Positions 33,807-41,959 of a DNA stretch of 64,000 nt are shown in pieces. Numbering within the stretch: the stretch's first letter is position 1; every line of letters starts with the position of its first letter. The stretch spans positions 1 to 64,000 of the forward strand of contig NZ_JALLPO010000023.1 of NCBI RefSeq assembly GCF_023276435.1, given 5' to 3'. The stretch comes from Sphaerisporangium perillae. Lineage in GTDB: Bacteria; Actinomycetota; Actinomycetes; Streptosporangiales; Streptosporangiaceae. The notes beneath the pieces are model-generated. The model did not search any database, was not told where the DNA came from, and saw only the letters and a list, made by a program, of their open reading frames with translations. A program made the position numbers and the translations under genes.

Positions 33807-34745
33807 ATGGCGACGATCACCACCCAGGCGCCCGCGGCCGTCCCCGTGACCGAGGCCAGGCCCGCGCTGTGGCGCCGCGTCCCGACCGGCGTGCTGTTCA
33901 CCCTGCCGTTCTTGCTGTTCTACGCCGCCTTCCTCATCTGGCCGACCATCTCGGCGTTCGGCCTCAGCTTCTTCAACGAGAGCCTCACCGGCACCCGCGG
34001 CGAGCTGGTCGGCCTGCGCAACTGGACCGAGATGCTCGGCGACGCCGCGATGTGGAGCGCGCTCGGCAACACCCTGTACTTCACGGTGCTCAGCACGCCT
34101 CCGCTGGTGCTGCTCGGGCTGGTCATGGCGCTGCTCACCAACCGCGTCATGCCGCTCCGCTGGCTGTGGCGGCTGTCGTTCTTCATGCCGTTCCTGCTCC
34201 CCGCCAGCGTGATGTCCCTCATCTGGCTCTGGCTCTACCAGCCCGGCTTCGGCCTGCTCAACGGGGCGCTCACCAGCCTCGGGATCTCGGAGGTCGGCTG
34301 GCTCAGCGACCCCTCGCTGGCCATGATCTCGGTGGTCATCGCGACGCTCTGGTGGACGGTGGGCTTCAACTTCCTGCTCTACCTGGCCGCGCTGCAGCAG
34401 ATCCCCGAGCAGCTCTACGAGGCGGCGTCGATCGACGGCGCGGGCTGGTGGCAGCGCCTGTGGTCCATCACCCTGCCCATGCTCGGCCGCACGACCGGCC
34501 TGGTCATCGTGCTGCAGCTGCTCGCCAGCCTGCGGCTGTTCGACCAGGCCTACCTCATCTACCAAGGGTCGGGCGGTCCCGCCTTCTCGGCGCGCCCGGT
34601 CCTGGAGTACGTCTACGACACCGCCTTCACGAGCTTCCGCTTCGGGTACGCCTCGGCCATCTCGTCGTTCTTCTTCGTGCTGATCGTCGTGGTGTCGGTC
34701 ACCCAGCTCAAGCTGTTCCCTTCCCGCCGAGAGGACGAGCGATGA
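33807..34745 (+). CDS. sugar ABC transporter permease (MalF/UgpA-type)
   Basis: A 312-residue permease, 8 bases after the binding-protein stop. Six hydrophobic helices are seen (for example LFTLPFLLFYAAFLIWPTI and LSFFMPFLLPASVMSLIWLW). The ATPase-coupling EAA loop is YEAASIDGAGWWQRLWSITL, with the conserved EAAxxDGA pattern near residue 205. It forms the membrane channel with the next gene product. Its stop overlaps the next start (ATGA). Confidence 0.93.
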   Translation: MATITTQAPAAVPVTEARPALWRRVPTGVLFTLPFLLFYAAFLIWPTISAFGLSFFNESLTGTRGELVGLRNWTEMLGDAAMWSALGNTLYFTVLSTPPLVLLGLVMALLTNRVMPLRWLWRLSFFMPFLLPASVMSLIWLWLYQPGFGLLNGALTSLGISEVGWLSDPSLAMISVVIATLWWTVGFNFLLYLAALQQIPEQLYEAASIDGAGWWQRLWSITLPMLGRTTGLVIVLQLLASLRLFDQAYLIYQGSGGPAFSARPVLEYVYDTAFTSFRFGYASAISSFFFVLIVVVSVTQLKLFPSRREDER

Positions 34746-35602
34746 CCGCCGTAGCCACACCGGACAGATCGCCCCGGGCGACGGCGCGCGCATGGAACGT
34801 CGCCGGGCTGATCGTGACGGCGATCATCGCGCTGCTGTGGCTCGTCCCCCTGCTGTGGGCGGTGGACACCGCGCTCAAACCCGAGGGCGAGACCACGAAG
34901 ATCCCGGTGACGTGGTGGTCGGACAACCTCGGCTTCGAGGCGTTCCGCAAGGTCTTCACCGAGAGCGACCTGGTGCGGTGGTTCCTCAACAGCACCGTGG
35001 TCGCCGCCGGCGTCACCGTGCTGGTGCTCGTCACCGCCAGCATGGCGGCGTACGGCTTCGCCAGGACCGAGTTCCGCGGCAGGAAGGTGCTGCTCGCGGT
35101 CGTCGTCGCCGGCATCATGGTGCCCCCGCAGGTCCTGGTCGTGCCGCTGTTCCGCGAGATGCTCGGCCTCGGCCTGGTCGACACCTACTGGGCGATGATC
35201 CTGCCCCAGGTGGCGGCCCCGGCGATGGTGTTCATCCTGAAGAAGTTCTTCGACGGGCTGCCGCGCGAACTTGAGGAGGCCGCGCGGGTGGACGGGGCCT
35301 CGCCGTGGCGGCTCTACTGGCAGATCGTGCTGCCGCTGTCCCGCCCCGTGCTGGCCGCCGTCGGCATCTTCACGTTCATCTTCACCTGGAACAACTTCTT
35401 CTGGCCGTTCCTCGCCGTCTCCGATCCCGACCTCATGACGATCCCGGTGGGGCTCGCGACGGTCCAGAGCTCCTACGGCCTGCGCTACGCGCAGATCATG
35501 GCGTCGGCCGTGCTCGGCGGCCTGCCCCTCCTGGTCGCCTACGTCTTCTTCCAGCGCGACATCATCCGCAGCGTCGCCCACACCGGCCTGAGCGGCACCT
35601 GA
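34742..35602 (+). CDS. sugar ABC transporter permease (MalG/UgpE-type)
   Basis: A 286-residue second permease starting at ATG 34742 inside the stop of the first. Helices include AGLIVTAIIALLWLVPLLWA and VLLAVVVAGIMVPPQVLVV. The EAA loop LEEAARVDGASPWRLYWQIV lies near residue 180. The WWSDNLGFEAFRKVF and FLNSTVVAAGVTVLVLV segments are typical of the MalG half. With 33807-34745 it completes the translocation pore. A hairpin follows 27 bases after its stop. Confidence 0.93.
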   Translation: MTAVATPDRSPRATARAWNVAGLIVTAIIALLWLVPLLWAVDTALKPEGETTKIPVTWWSDNLGFEAFRKVFTESDLVRWFLNSTVVAAGVTVLVLVTASMAAYGFARTEFRGRKVLLAVVVAGIMVPPQVLVVPLFREMLGLGLVDTYWAMILPQVAAPAMVFILKKFFDGLPRELEEAARVDGASPWRLYWQIVLPLSRPVLAAVGIFTFIFTWNNFFWPFLAVSDPDLMTIPVGLATVQSSYGLRYAQIMASAVLGGLPLLVAYVFFQRDIIRSVAHTGLSGT

Positions 35603-35628
35603 CCGCCAGCGCGCCCCGGACCTGCGCC

Positions 35629-35671
35629 CACGGCGCCGTGCCCTCCCCTCGGGAGACCGCACGGCGCCGTG
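35629..35671 (+). terminator. hairpin after the sugar ABC operon
   Basis: The self-complementary 12-mer CACGGCGCCGTG occurs at 35629-35640 and again at 35660-35671, able to pair with each other across an intervening 19-base loop. No T-run follows. It probably terminates or processes the operon transcript. Confidence 0.5.
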
Positions 35672-35797
35672 TTCGCGCGGTGGGACGGCCACCGTGCCCG
35701 TGTCCCCCGCGTGACGGATGAAAAAATGGTTTGAACCGGCTCTCAGGGCGCCGCGTACCTCCGTCCGTACGCACATGCAGACGACATAGGAGGCCTG

Positions 35798-36988
35798 ATG
35801 CGGTCACGCATCGTCACGCTCTGCGCTGCGGCACTCGTCCTGGGCATTTCCACCGGCACGATCCCGGCGCACGCTGAGTCCACGCAGTCCAAGGAGTCCA
35901 CCAGGTCCACCACCACTTACACCAAGAACCGGTTCGCCGAGATCCCCCTCATCTCGGACGTGGCAGGCAAGGCGGACGTCACCGACCCCAAGCTGGTCAA
36001 CCCCTGGGGTCTCGCCATGGGCAAGACGCTGTGGGTCTCCAACGCCGGCACCGGATCGGCGACCGTCTACTCGGGCGGCGCGGGACTGCTCACCAAGGAG
36101 AAGACCGAGGTCGCCATCCCCGGCGGCACGCCGACCGGCCAGGTCTTCAACGGTGAGGAAGGGTTCGAGGTCTCCAGCAAGGGCGTGACGGGGCCGGCGA
36201 CGTTCATCTTCGCCAGCCCCAGCGGCGCCATCAGCGGCTGGAACGCGGAGGTCAGCCCCGGCAACGCGATCATCGCGGCGTTCACCCGGCGCGCGGACTA
36301 CAAGGGCCTCGCGATGATGCGGACCAACCGCGGGTCGTTCCTCCTCGCGGCCGACTTCGCCCACAACCGGATCGACGTCTTCGACGACGACTTCCGCCGG
36401 GTGCGCCTGGCGAAGGGGGCCTACCAGGACGGCGGGCTGCCCCGTGACTACTCCGCCTACAACGTCGAGATCGTCGGCAACGCCGTCTACGTCGCCTACG
36501 CCAAGCGCGACTCCGAGACCGGCAAGTCGATCGCCGGCAAGGGCTTCGGCTTCATCAGCCGGTTCACCGCCTCCGGCCGGTTCGCCGGGCGGGTCGCGGC
36601 CCGAGGCGCCCTCAACGCGCCGTGGGCGATGATCGCCGCTCCGCAGGGCTTCGGCGCCTACGCCGGAGCGCTCCTCGTCGGCAACTTCGGCGACGGCTGG
36701 ATCAACGCCTACAACCCGCGGAACGGCCGCTACCTCGGCCCGCTGCGCAAGGCGGACGGCAAGGCGATCGCCATCGAGGGTCTGTGGGACCTGGAGCAGG
36801 GAACCGCCGCGAGCGGCGGCGAGAACGCCCTGTGGTTCTCCGCCGGCATCCAGAAGGCCCAGCACGGCCTGGTCGGCCTGATCATGCCGGCCGACGCGGC
36901 CAGCACCACGGCCCAGCCGAGCGCGTCGGCGAGCCCGACCGCCTCACCGACTTCCTCCTCCAATTCCAACAACAACTCCGGCTACTAG
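35798..36988 (+). CDS. secreted TIGR03118-type beta-propeller-like protein
   Basis: A 396-residue exported protein with an AGGAGG site and a clear signal peptide (IVTLCAAALVLGISTGTIPA followed by HA-E). The mature part has the TIGR03118 pattern: KADVTDPKLVNPWGLAMGKT, LWVSNAGTGSATVYSGG, VFNGEEGFEVS, FIFASPSGAISGWNAEV, YKGLAMM, FAHNRIDVFDDDFRRV, GFISRFTASGRFAG and GLWDLEQG. The C-terminus is low-complexity Ser/Thr/Pro/Asn, a likely wall-spanning or linker region. Function is unknown; the fold is expected to be a beta-propeller. It is monocistronic. Confidence 0.88.
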   Translation: MRSRIVTLCAAALVLGISTGTIPAHAESTQSKESTRSTTTYTKNRFAEIPLISDVAGKADVTDPKLVNPWGLAMGKTLWVSNAGTGSATVYSGGAGLLTKEKTEVAIPGGTPTGQVFNGEEGFEVSSKGVTGPATFIFASPSGAISGWNAEVSPGNAIIAAFTRRADYKGLAMMRTNRGSFLLAADFAHNRIDVFDDDFRRVRLAKGAYQDGGLPRDYSAYNVEIVGNAVYVAYAKRDSETGKSIAGKGFGFISRFTASGRFAGRVAARGALNAPWAMIAAPQGFGAYAGALLVGNFGDGWINAYNPRNGRYLGPLRKADGKAIAIEGLWDLEQGTAASGGENALWFSAGIQKAQHGLVGLIMPADAASTTAQPSASASPTASPTSSSNSNNNSGY

Positions 36989-37101
36989 AACAGTAGGGAG
37001 GTGGACGACCACCGAGCCCGGCGATGGTAACGGGCTCCTGCCAACCGAGGATTCACCATCTTTCCTGAAGACCAGCACGACCCGCCCGAATGAGCGGAAG
37101 T

Positions 37102-37136
37102 CGGCTGCGGGGTGGCGCGCCCCGCAGCCGGCTTTC
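37102..37136 (+). terminator. intrinsic terminator after the TIGR03118 gene
   Basis: CGGCTGCGGGG (37102-37112) and CCCCGCAGCCG (37120-37130) form a perfect 11-bp stem with a seven-base loop followed by GCTTTCGGTTG. Confidence 0.75.
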
Positions 37137-37274
37137 GGTTGTTCGGACATCCCCGCCCCTTCCCCCCACGGCGTGCGCCAGGAGGCGGGGAGGTCCGCTC
37201 CGCCACCGGGAAGCCCCGGTCACGCCGCCCGTCAGCGGGTGCCGGGACCCCCAGGTGAGGAGAGCGTCCGCCCG

Positions 37275-38603
37275 TCAGGCGACGGAGCAGGCCGTCCCGT
37301 TGAGGCTGAACGAGGCCGGCTTGCCGGTTCCGCCGGTGTGGGTGGCCTGGAAGCCGAAGTTCTGCGAGCTCCCCGGAGCGATCGTTCCGTTGTAGCTCAC
37401 GTTCTTGGCGGTCACCTGGCCGCTGGAGGGCGAGATGGTCGCGTTCCACGCAGAGGTGATCGTCTGCCCGCTCGGCAGGCCGAACGCCAGCGACCAGTTG
37501 CCGATCGTGGTGGTGCCGGTGTTGGCGATCGTCACCGAGGCGGTGAAGCCGGTGTTCCACGACTGCATCGTGTAGGTGACCCGGCAGCCGCCGGCCGGCG
37601 GGCTCGGCGAGGTCGGCGGAGTCGGGGTGACCGGCGGGGTGGGCGTGACCGGCGGCGTCGGCGTCACCGGCGGGGTGGGCGTCCCGCCCGCGAGGCCGAA
37701 GAACTGGATTGCCGCTTCGGCCATGCCGCTCTGCGGGAGGTCATGCCCGACGCCCTGCACGCTGATCGCCTCCACCGGCGGCTGGGTGCCGGTGTTGCCG
37801 TAACGGGTGCGCGTCCAGTTCGACTGCGGGCGGTCGGTGAGCACGGCGGTCTGCGAGACCCCGAGGACGTTGGTCCACTGCTTGATCTCTTCCTGGAAGT
37901 TCGGGTAGCGCAGCGTGCCGTCCTCGGTGCCGTGCCACACCTGCATGCGGGGGCGGGCGCCGCTGTAGCCCGGGTACGCCGCGCGCACCAGGTCGCCCCA
38001 CTGCTGCGGGGTCTTGGTGACCTGGCCGTTGGCGCAGGCGCTGTTCCAGCTGGACCCGTCGGTGGTGGCGAAGCACCCGAACGGCACGCCCATGAACGCC
38101 GCGCCCGCCTTGAAGACGTCCGGATAGTCGCCGAGCAGGACGTTGGTCATCATGCCGCCCGAGGACGCGCCGGTGACATAGACCCGGTCGGGATCGCCGT
38201 TGTTGTGCTGCTGCACGTACTTGACCATGGAGATGATGCCGACCGGGTCGCTGCCCCCGTCGTGCTTCAGCGCCTGCGGCGAGGAGACGTCGAAGCAGCT
38301 GCCGCTCCGCGTCGCGGACGGGTAGATCACGATGTACCCGTACCGGTCGGCGAGGGAGGCGAACTGCGTCCCTGAGTAGAACGCCGGACCCGAGCCCGTG
38401 CAGTAGTGCACGGCGACCAGGATCGGCGGGCGCGAGGACACCGAGTTCGGCACGTACAGGTGCATCCGCAGGTTGCTGGGATTGTTCCCGAAGTTGGTGA
38501 CCTCGGTGAGCGAGGCCGGCGACGCCGGGGACGCCGTGACGAGCCCCGCGACGATGAGCGCCGCGGCGGCCGCCACGGCGCCGAACATTGTCCTTATCCT
38601 CAT
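37275..38603 (-). CDS. secreted PHB-depolymerase/CE1-type esterase with C-terminal CBM2
   Basis: A 442-residue secreted carbohydrate esterase. ATG 38603 starts a signal peptide (FGAVAAAAALIVAGLVTASP). The alpha/beta-hydrolase has the oxyanion segment PPILVAVHYCTG and nucleophile Ser147 in TGASSGGMMT, followed by FMGVPFGCFA and the catalytic His in GVGHDLP near 325. A Pro/Thr linker with repeated TPTPPV units joins a CBM2-type cellulose-binding module (CRVTYTMQSWNTGFTASVTI, WSLAFGLPSGQTITSAWNA, ending SFSLNGTACSVA). It likely removes acetyl or feruloyl groups from plant xylan. Confidence 0.93.
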   Translation of the reverse strand: MRIRTMFGAVAAAAALIVAGLVTASPASPASLTEVTNFGNNPSNLRMHLYVPNSVSSRPPILVAVHYCTGSGPAFYSGTQFASLADRYGYIVIYPSATRSGSCFDVSSPQALKHDGGSDPVGIISMVKYVQQHNNGDPDRVYVTGASSGGMMTNVLLGDYPDVFKAGAAFMGVPFGCFATTDGSSWNSACANGQVTKTPQQWGDLVRAAYPGYSGARPRMQVWHGTEDGTLRYPNFQEEIKQWTNVLGVSQTAVLTDRPQSNWTRTRYGNTGTQPPVEAISVQGVGHDLPQSGMAEAAIQFFGLAGGTPTPPVTPTPPVTPTPPVTPTPPTSPSPPAGGCRVTYTMQSWNTGFTASVTIANTGTTTIGNWSLAFGLPSGQTITSAWNATISPSSGQVTAKNVSYNGTIAPGSSQNFGFQATHTGGTGKPASFSLNGTACSVA

Positions 38604-38647
38604 GTGTTGTCCTGTCCTCCGGCCCGTAGCGCAGATCGCGGGCGCTT

Positions 38648-38773
38648 CTGAAACATTCCGGAGTATCGGCCGATATATTTCGGCAAACAAGGCGGCCGGT
38701 CCGCCGGTCGCGGGCCAGTGCGTCGACCAGGTGAGTCCCGGGCATCGGCCCGGCGGGCCCCTGAAACTTTCCA
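38648..38773 (-). promoter_or_regulatory. candidate carbohydrate-response elements upstream of the esterase
   Basis: Two similar elements, CTGAAACATTCCGG (38648-38661) and CTGAAACTTTCCA (38761-38773), recall the CGAAACTTTCG boxes of actinomycete xylan regulators. A perfect 12-bp palindrome TATCGGCCGATA lies at 38664-38675. All are upstream of the esterase ATG at 38603. The assignment is tentative. Confidence 0.35.
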
Positions 38774-38933
38774 CGCCGGCCCGCCCGCGACCACCGCAAA
38801 CGCGTGGCGTGAGTCCAGTCGGAAAGGCATGGCGGAAGGCGGCCCGGGGGGCCAGGCGGAAGGCGCCCGGAAAGGCGGCCCCGGGGAGCGAGGCCGATGG
38901 CGGCTCGGTGGGCCGGTCGGAAGGGCGCCCGGT

Positions 38934-39041
38934 TCAGGCGCGGGACGGCGGCGCGGTGCTCTCGCGGACGACCAGTGTCATCACCCTGGACACGGTCGGC
39001 GCGGACACGCCCGCCGGCTTCGCGATCTCGCCGCCCGGCGG
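38934..39041 (-). pseudogene. LacI-family regulator, internally deleted remnant (2)
   Basis: The minus strand reads EIAKPAGVSAPTVSRVM, the LacI helix-turn-helix, directly followed in frame by TLVVRESTAPPSRA and TGA at 38934-38936, the usual last residues of a LacI ligand-binding domain. Nearly 300 residues are missing between. The initial methionine is also not evident. This is the second decayed LacI gene in 9 kb and lies beside CAZyme genes. It may be the lost regulator of the esterase. Confidence 0.7.
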
Positions 39042-39121
39042 CCACGTCCCGCCACCGGCCGGCGGGGGGACGGCGGCCAGGTGGCGAGGCGGGCGGCGCG
39101 TCAGGCGAGGCGGGCGGCGCG

Positions 39122-39688
39122 TCAGCGGATGGTGCCGAACGCCAGGCCCGCGACCAGGGCCACGACCAGCGACAGGACCACCAGGACCATCACCGTCGCC
39201 AGGGGATTGCGGCGGCGGGGAGGCGGGACGTCCGCCCGGAGCGCGTGGACGCCGGCGGACGGCGTCACCGCCGGCGGCGTCGGCCGGTGCTCCACCGGAG
39301 GCGGCGTCGGCCGCGCCGGAGGCGGCGCCGTACGGGGTGCGGCCTGAGGACGGGCCGGGCCTTGCGCCACAGGCGGGGCCGGGGAGGCGGGCCGCGACAC
39401 GGTGGGCGACGGGGACGGAGGAGCCGTCGGCGTGGGCGGCGGGGACGGCGTGGGAACCGGCACGGGCTTCGGCGGATACGCCGGGTGCCGGCAGATCGGC
39501 GGCCCCCCGATCGTGATGCCGACCCGCAGGCTCACCACCACGTCCACGTCGAGACAGAGGGCGACACCGGGCGCGACGGACAACCGCTGAGGCTCGGGAT
39601 CGGCCGGCTGGATCATCGCACCGGCCAGCGACAGGGACGCGAAGGGCACGGCCAGGAACGCCGTGGCGCGTGGAGCGGCCGGCATCAT
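39122..39688 (-). CDS. exported proline-rich protein with C-terminal membrane helix
   Basis: A 188-residue protein starting at ATG 39688, overlapping the stop of the DUF4239 gene (ATGA). An N-terminal hydrophobic segment (AFLAVPFASLSLAGAMI) suggests secretion, followed by GVALCLDVDVVVSLRVGITI and a long Pro/Thr/Ser-rich tract. It closes with a strong membrane helix ATVMVLVVLSLVVALVAGLAF. The layout is that of a surface protein anchored by its C-terminal helix, with a Pro-rich wall spacer. No known family was recognised. Co-translation with the membrane protein upstream suggests a common function. Confidence 0.75.
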   Translation of the reverse strand: MMPAAPRATAFLAVPFASLSLAGAMIQPADPEPQRLSVAPGVALCLDVDVVVSLRVGITIGGPPICRHPAYPPKPVPVPTPSPPPTPTAPPSPSPTVSRPASPAPPVAQGPARPQAAPRTAPPPARPTPPPVEHRPTPPAVTPSAGVHALRADVPPPRRRNPLATVMVLVVLSLVVALVAGLAFGTIR

Positions 39689-40464
39689 CCGCTCCACGGG
39701 ATGCGCTGGAACTCCGTCAGCGCCGCGCGGAACGCCTCCGGCCCAACGGACAGGCCGCTGGCGAACACGTGGGAGATCTGCCAGGTGAGAAAGACGCCGA
39801 ACCCGAGCATCGCGGCCATCACGAACAGCGGCACCAGCGTCCTGCCGCGGGGCCGGGCACCCGCCAGGAACGGGAAGAGGATGACGATCGCACCGGTCAG
39901 GATCGTCAGAGGGAGCACTCCCGCGGGCGGCGCGGCCTGCGCGTCCGCCGCCCTCTGGCGCCGGGCCGCCGATAGGTCCTTCATGTCCTCCAGGGTCTCG
40001 CTCTTGGCGCTCTTGGCCTCGTCGCCGGTCACGATCAGGCCTGCCACCTGAGTGCGCAGCGCGTCCAGGCGAGAGGCCCCCTCCAGGCTGAGCCGGCCGT
40101 CCGCCATGAGCGGCCACTCCTTCTGCAGGACGTACTGGACGTAGTCGCGGACCTGCTGCTGCACCTGGGCGCCCGCGGGGGCGGGCAGCCGCGCCGCGGA
40201 CCAGTAGGTCTCCACGGCCGCGCGGCTCTCGGCGTAGGTGTTCTGGCGGGCGGAGTCGGCCGTGGTCCAGGGCACGATGATCGCGATGGCGAACACCAGC
40301 AGGAACAGCGACGACAGCATGGATCCGGCATGGCCGGCGGTGGGGCCGTCCGGGACCACGTCGTCGGTGCCGTGATCGAGCCTGCGGAACAGAAAGGCGG
40401 CCGTGGCCACCACACCGACCGCCGCGGCAACCGCGAGTACGCAGACGAGCATTACCATCTCCAT
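39685..40464 (-). CDS. DUF4239-type membrane protein
   Basis: A 259-residue membrane protein from ATG 40464. Helices lie near residues 4-26, 46-66, 178-200 and 206-228. The soluble middle region carries SARQNTYAESRAAVETYW and VRDYVQYVLQKEWPLMADG, the pattern of bestrophin-like DUF4239 proteins. The function is unknown; some relatives form anion channels. The gene just downstream overlaps its stop codon and encodes a Pro-rich anchored protein, so the two are probably made together. Confidence 0.8.
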   Translation of the reverse strand: MEMVMLVCVLAVAAAVGVVATAAFLFRRLDHGTDDVVPDGPTAGHAGSMLSSLFLLVFAIAIIVPWTTADSARQNTYAESRAAVETYWSAARLPAPAGAQVQQQVRDYVQYVLQKEWPLMADGRLSLEGASRLDALRTQVAGLIVTGDEAKSAKSETLEDMKDLSAARRQRAADAQAAPPAGVLPLTILTGAIVILFPFLAGARPRGRTLVPLFVMAAMLGFGVFLTWQISHVFASGLSVGPEAFRAALTEFQRIPWSG

Positions 40465-40559
40465 AGCTGTATGTGGGCAGCCGCGCACCGCCCGTTACCG
40501 ATCGCATGCCGTCACATAGCTATCACATGAAGTAACGACCATGGGCGGTCATTCAGGGA

Positions 40560-40628
40560 ACCCACGGACGGTCATCGAATCTCCTTGAGTGTGGAGTCCC
40601 CGGGCTTCAGCCGTGGGGAGGAGGTCAA
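40560..40628 (-). mobile_element. IS200/IS605-type right-end remnant
   Basis: CCCCGGGCTTCAGCCGTGGG lies at about 40597-40616 and is followed by GAGGAGGTCAA ending at 40628. This hairpin-plus-GTCAA is the right-end pattern seen at 58379-58409 next to the TnpB gene. No transposase or TnpB frame accompanies it. It abuts the stop codon of the sugar-dehydrogenase gene, whose CBM2 module is cut off after about 15 residues, so this element or its deletion probably removed the 3' part of that gene. The outer boundary toward 40560 is uncertain. Confidence 0.55.
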
Positions 40629-41864
40629 TCAGGAGATGTCCGCAGGTTCGCCGGGCACAGGGGCGACCCGGTAGGCGGCGGCGCAGCTTCGAGGGCCGCC
40701 CGAGGGCGACGGGCCGACGGTGGGCGTGACACTGACCGTGGGGGTCACGCTGACGGTGGGCGTCGGGGAGGTGGTGGTCCCCGTCCGGGGGACGCGGATG
40801 ATGCGGTCGTCGGTGGCGGCGGGGGTGCCCCTGCCGTCACGGTTGCTCGTCGTGACCCAGAGCCAGCCGTCCGGCCCGGCCGCGACGGCGCGCAGCCGCC
40901 CGTACGTCCCCTGGAACTCGGCGACCGGGGCGGACGCGGGCGCCCCGCCGCTCACCGCCACCGTCCACAGCCGCGTCCCGCGCAGCGCGGCGGCGAACAG
41001 CGTGCCGTTGGCGTACGCCAGGCCGCTCGGCGACGCCTCGGCCGTCGTCCAGACCACGAGCGGATCGCGGAAGGAGGAGTTGCCGCACCTGCCCTCGCAC
41101 GTCGGCCAGCCGTAGTTGGCGCCGGCGACGATGAGGTTGATCTCGTCGTAGGTGTTCTGGCCGAACTCGGTGGCGTACAGCCGCCCCTGCTCGTCCCAGG
41201 CGAGCCCCTGGACGTTGCGGTGGCCGTAGCTGTAGACCAGCGAGTTGGAGAACGGGTTGCCCGACGGCACGCCGCCGGTGGGCGTCATGCGCAGTACCTT
41301 GCCGCCCAGGCTGCTCAGGCTCTGGGCATTGGAGGAGGTCCCGCCGTCACCCGTGGTGACGTACAGCATGCCGTCGGGGCCGAAGGCGATGCGCCCGCCG
41401 TTGTGGAAGCTCGCCTTGGGGATGCCGGACACGATGACCTGCTGCGTGCCCGGCGAGCCGAGGCGGAACCGGACCACGCGGTTGTCCGAGCCGCCGGTGA
41501 AGTAGGCGTAGACCCACTGGTCCTGAGCGTAGGTGGGCGAGACGGCGATGCCGAGCAGCCCGGCCTCGCCGGACGGCGAGACGCCCGGCACGGTCGCCAC
41601 CTGCACCGGCGAGGCGCCCGGGCGCACCTGCATGATCCGGGCGGTGTCGCGTTCGGAGACCAGCGCGCTGCCGTCGGGCAGGAACGCCAGCCCCCAGGGC
41701 ACCTGCAGCCCGGTGGCGGCGACCTCCGCCCGGGTGAAGTCGAAGCCGCCGGTCGCCTGGGCTCCGGCGGCGGGCGGTCTGGTCACGACGAGCGCCGCCG
41801 CCACGGCGACCGCGGAGAGGGCGACGACCAGGGCGGAGGCGAAGCGCTTACGCATGACAGACAT
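40629..41864 (-). CDS. secreted PQQ-dependent sugar dehydrogenase (GSDH/sorbosone-type), CBM2 truncated
   Basis: A 411-residue exported protein from ATG 41864 (GGGAG site upstream). A signal peptide (ASALVVALSAVAVAAALVV) is followed by the glucose/sorbosone dehydrogenase beta-propeller: LQVPWGLAFLPDGSALVSER, EAGLLGIAVSP, SFHNGGRIAFGPDGMLYVTT, YSYGHRNVQGLAWDEQGRLY and YDEINLIVAGANYGWP. After a Thr/Pro/Val linker the C-terminus begins a CBM2 module (SCAAAYRVA) but stops after about 15 residues, right at an IS605-type end. The enzyme domain should work; the cellulose-binding module is lost. Confidence 0.9.
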   Translation of the reverse strand: MSVMRKRFASALVVALSAVAVAAALVVTRPPAAGAQATGGFDFTRAEVAATGLQVPWGLAFLPDGSALVSERDTARIMQVRPGASPVQVATVPGVSPSGEAGLLGIAVSPTYAQDQWVYAYFTGGSDNRVVRFRLGSPGTQQVIVSGIPKASFHNGGRIAFGPDGMLYVTTGDGGTSSNAQSLSSLGGKVLRMTPTGGVPSGNPFSNSLVYSYGHRNVQGLAWDEQGRLYATEFGQNTYDEINLIVAGANYGWPTCEGRCGNSSFRDPLVVWTTAEASPSGLAYANGTLFAAALRGTRLWTVAVSGGAPASAPVAEFQGTYGRLRAVAAGPDGWLWVTTSNRDGRGTPAATDDRIIRVPRTGTTTSPTPTVSVTPTVSVTPTVGPSPSGGPRSCAAAYRVAPVPGEPADIS

Positions 41865-41959
41865 AACGTGCTCCCTACGCAAAGTAAGGATCGCTGTCAG
41901 AATAGATGCCGGTGACCAACAGCGCCCAGGCGGCCCCGGGCCGCCGTGAAGGGACCGCG

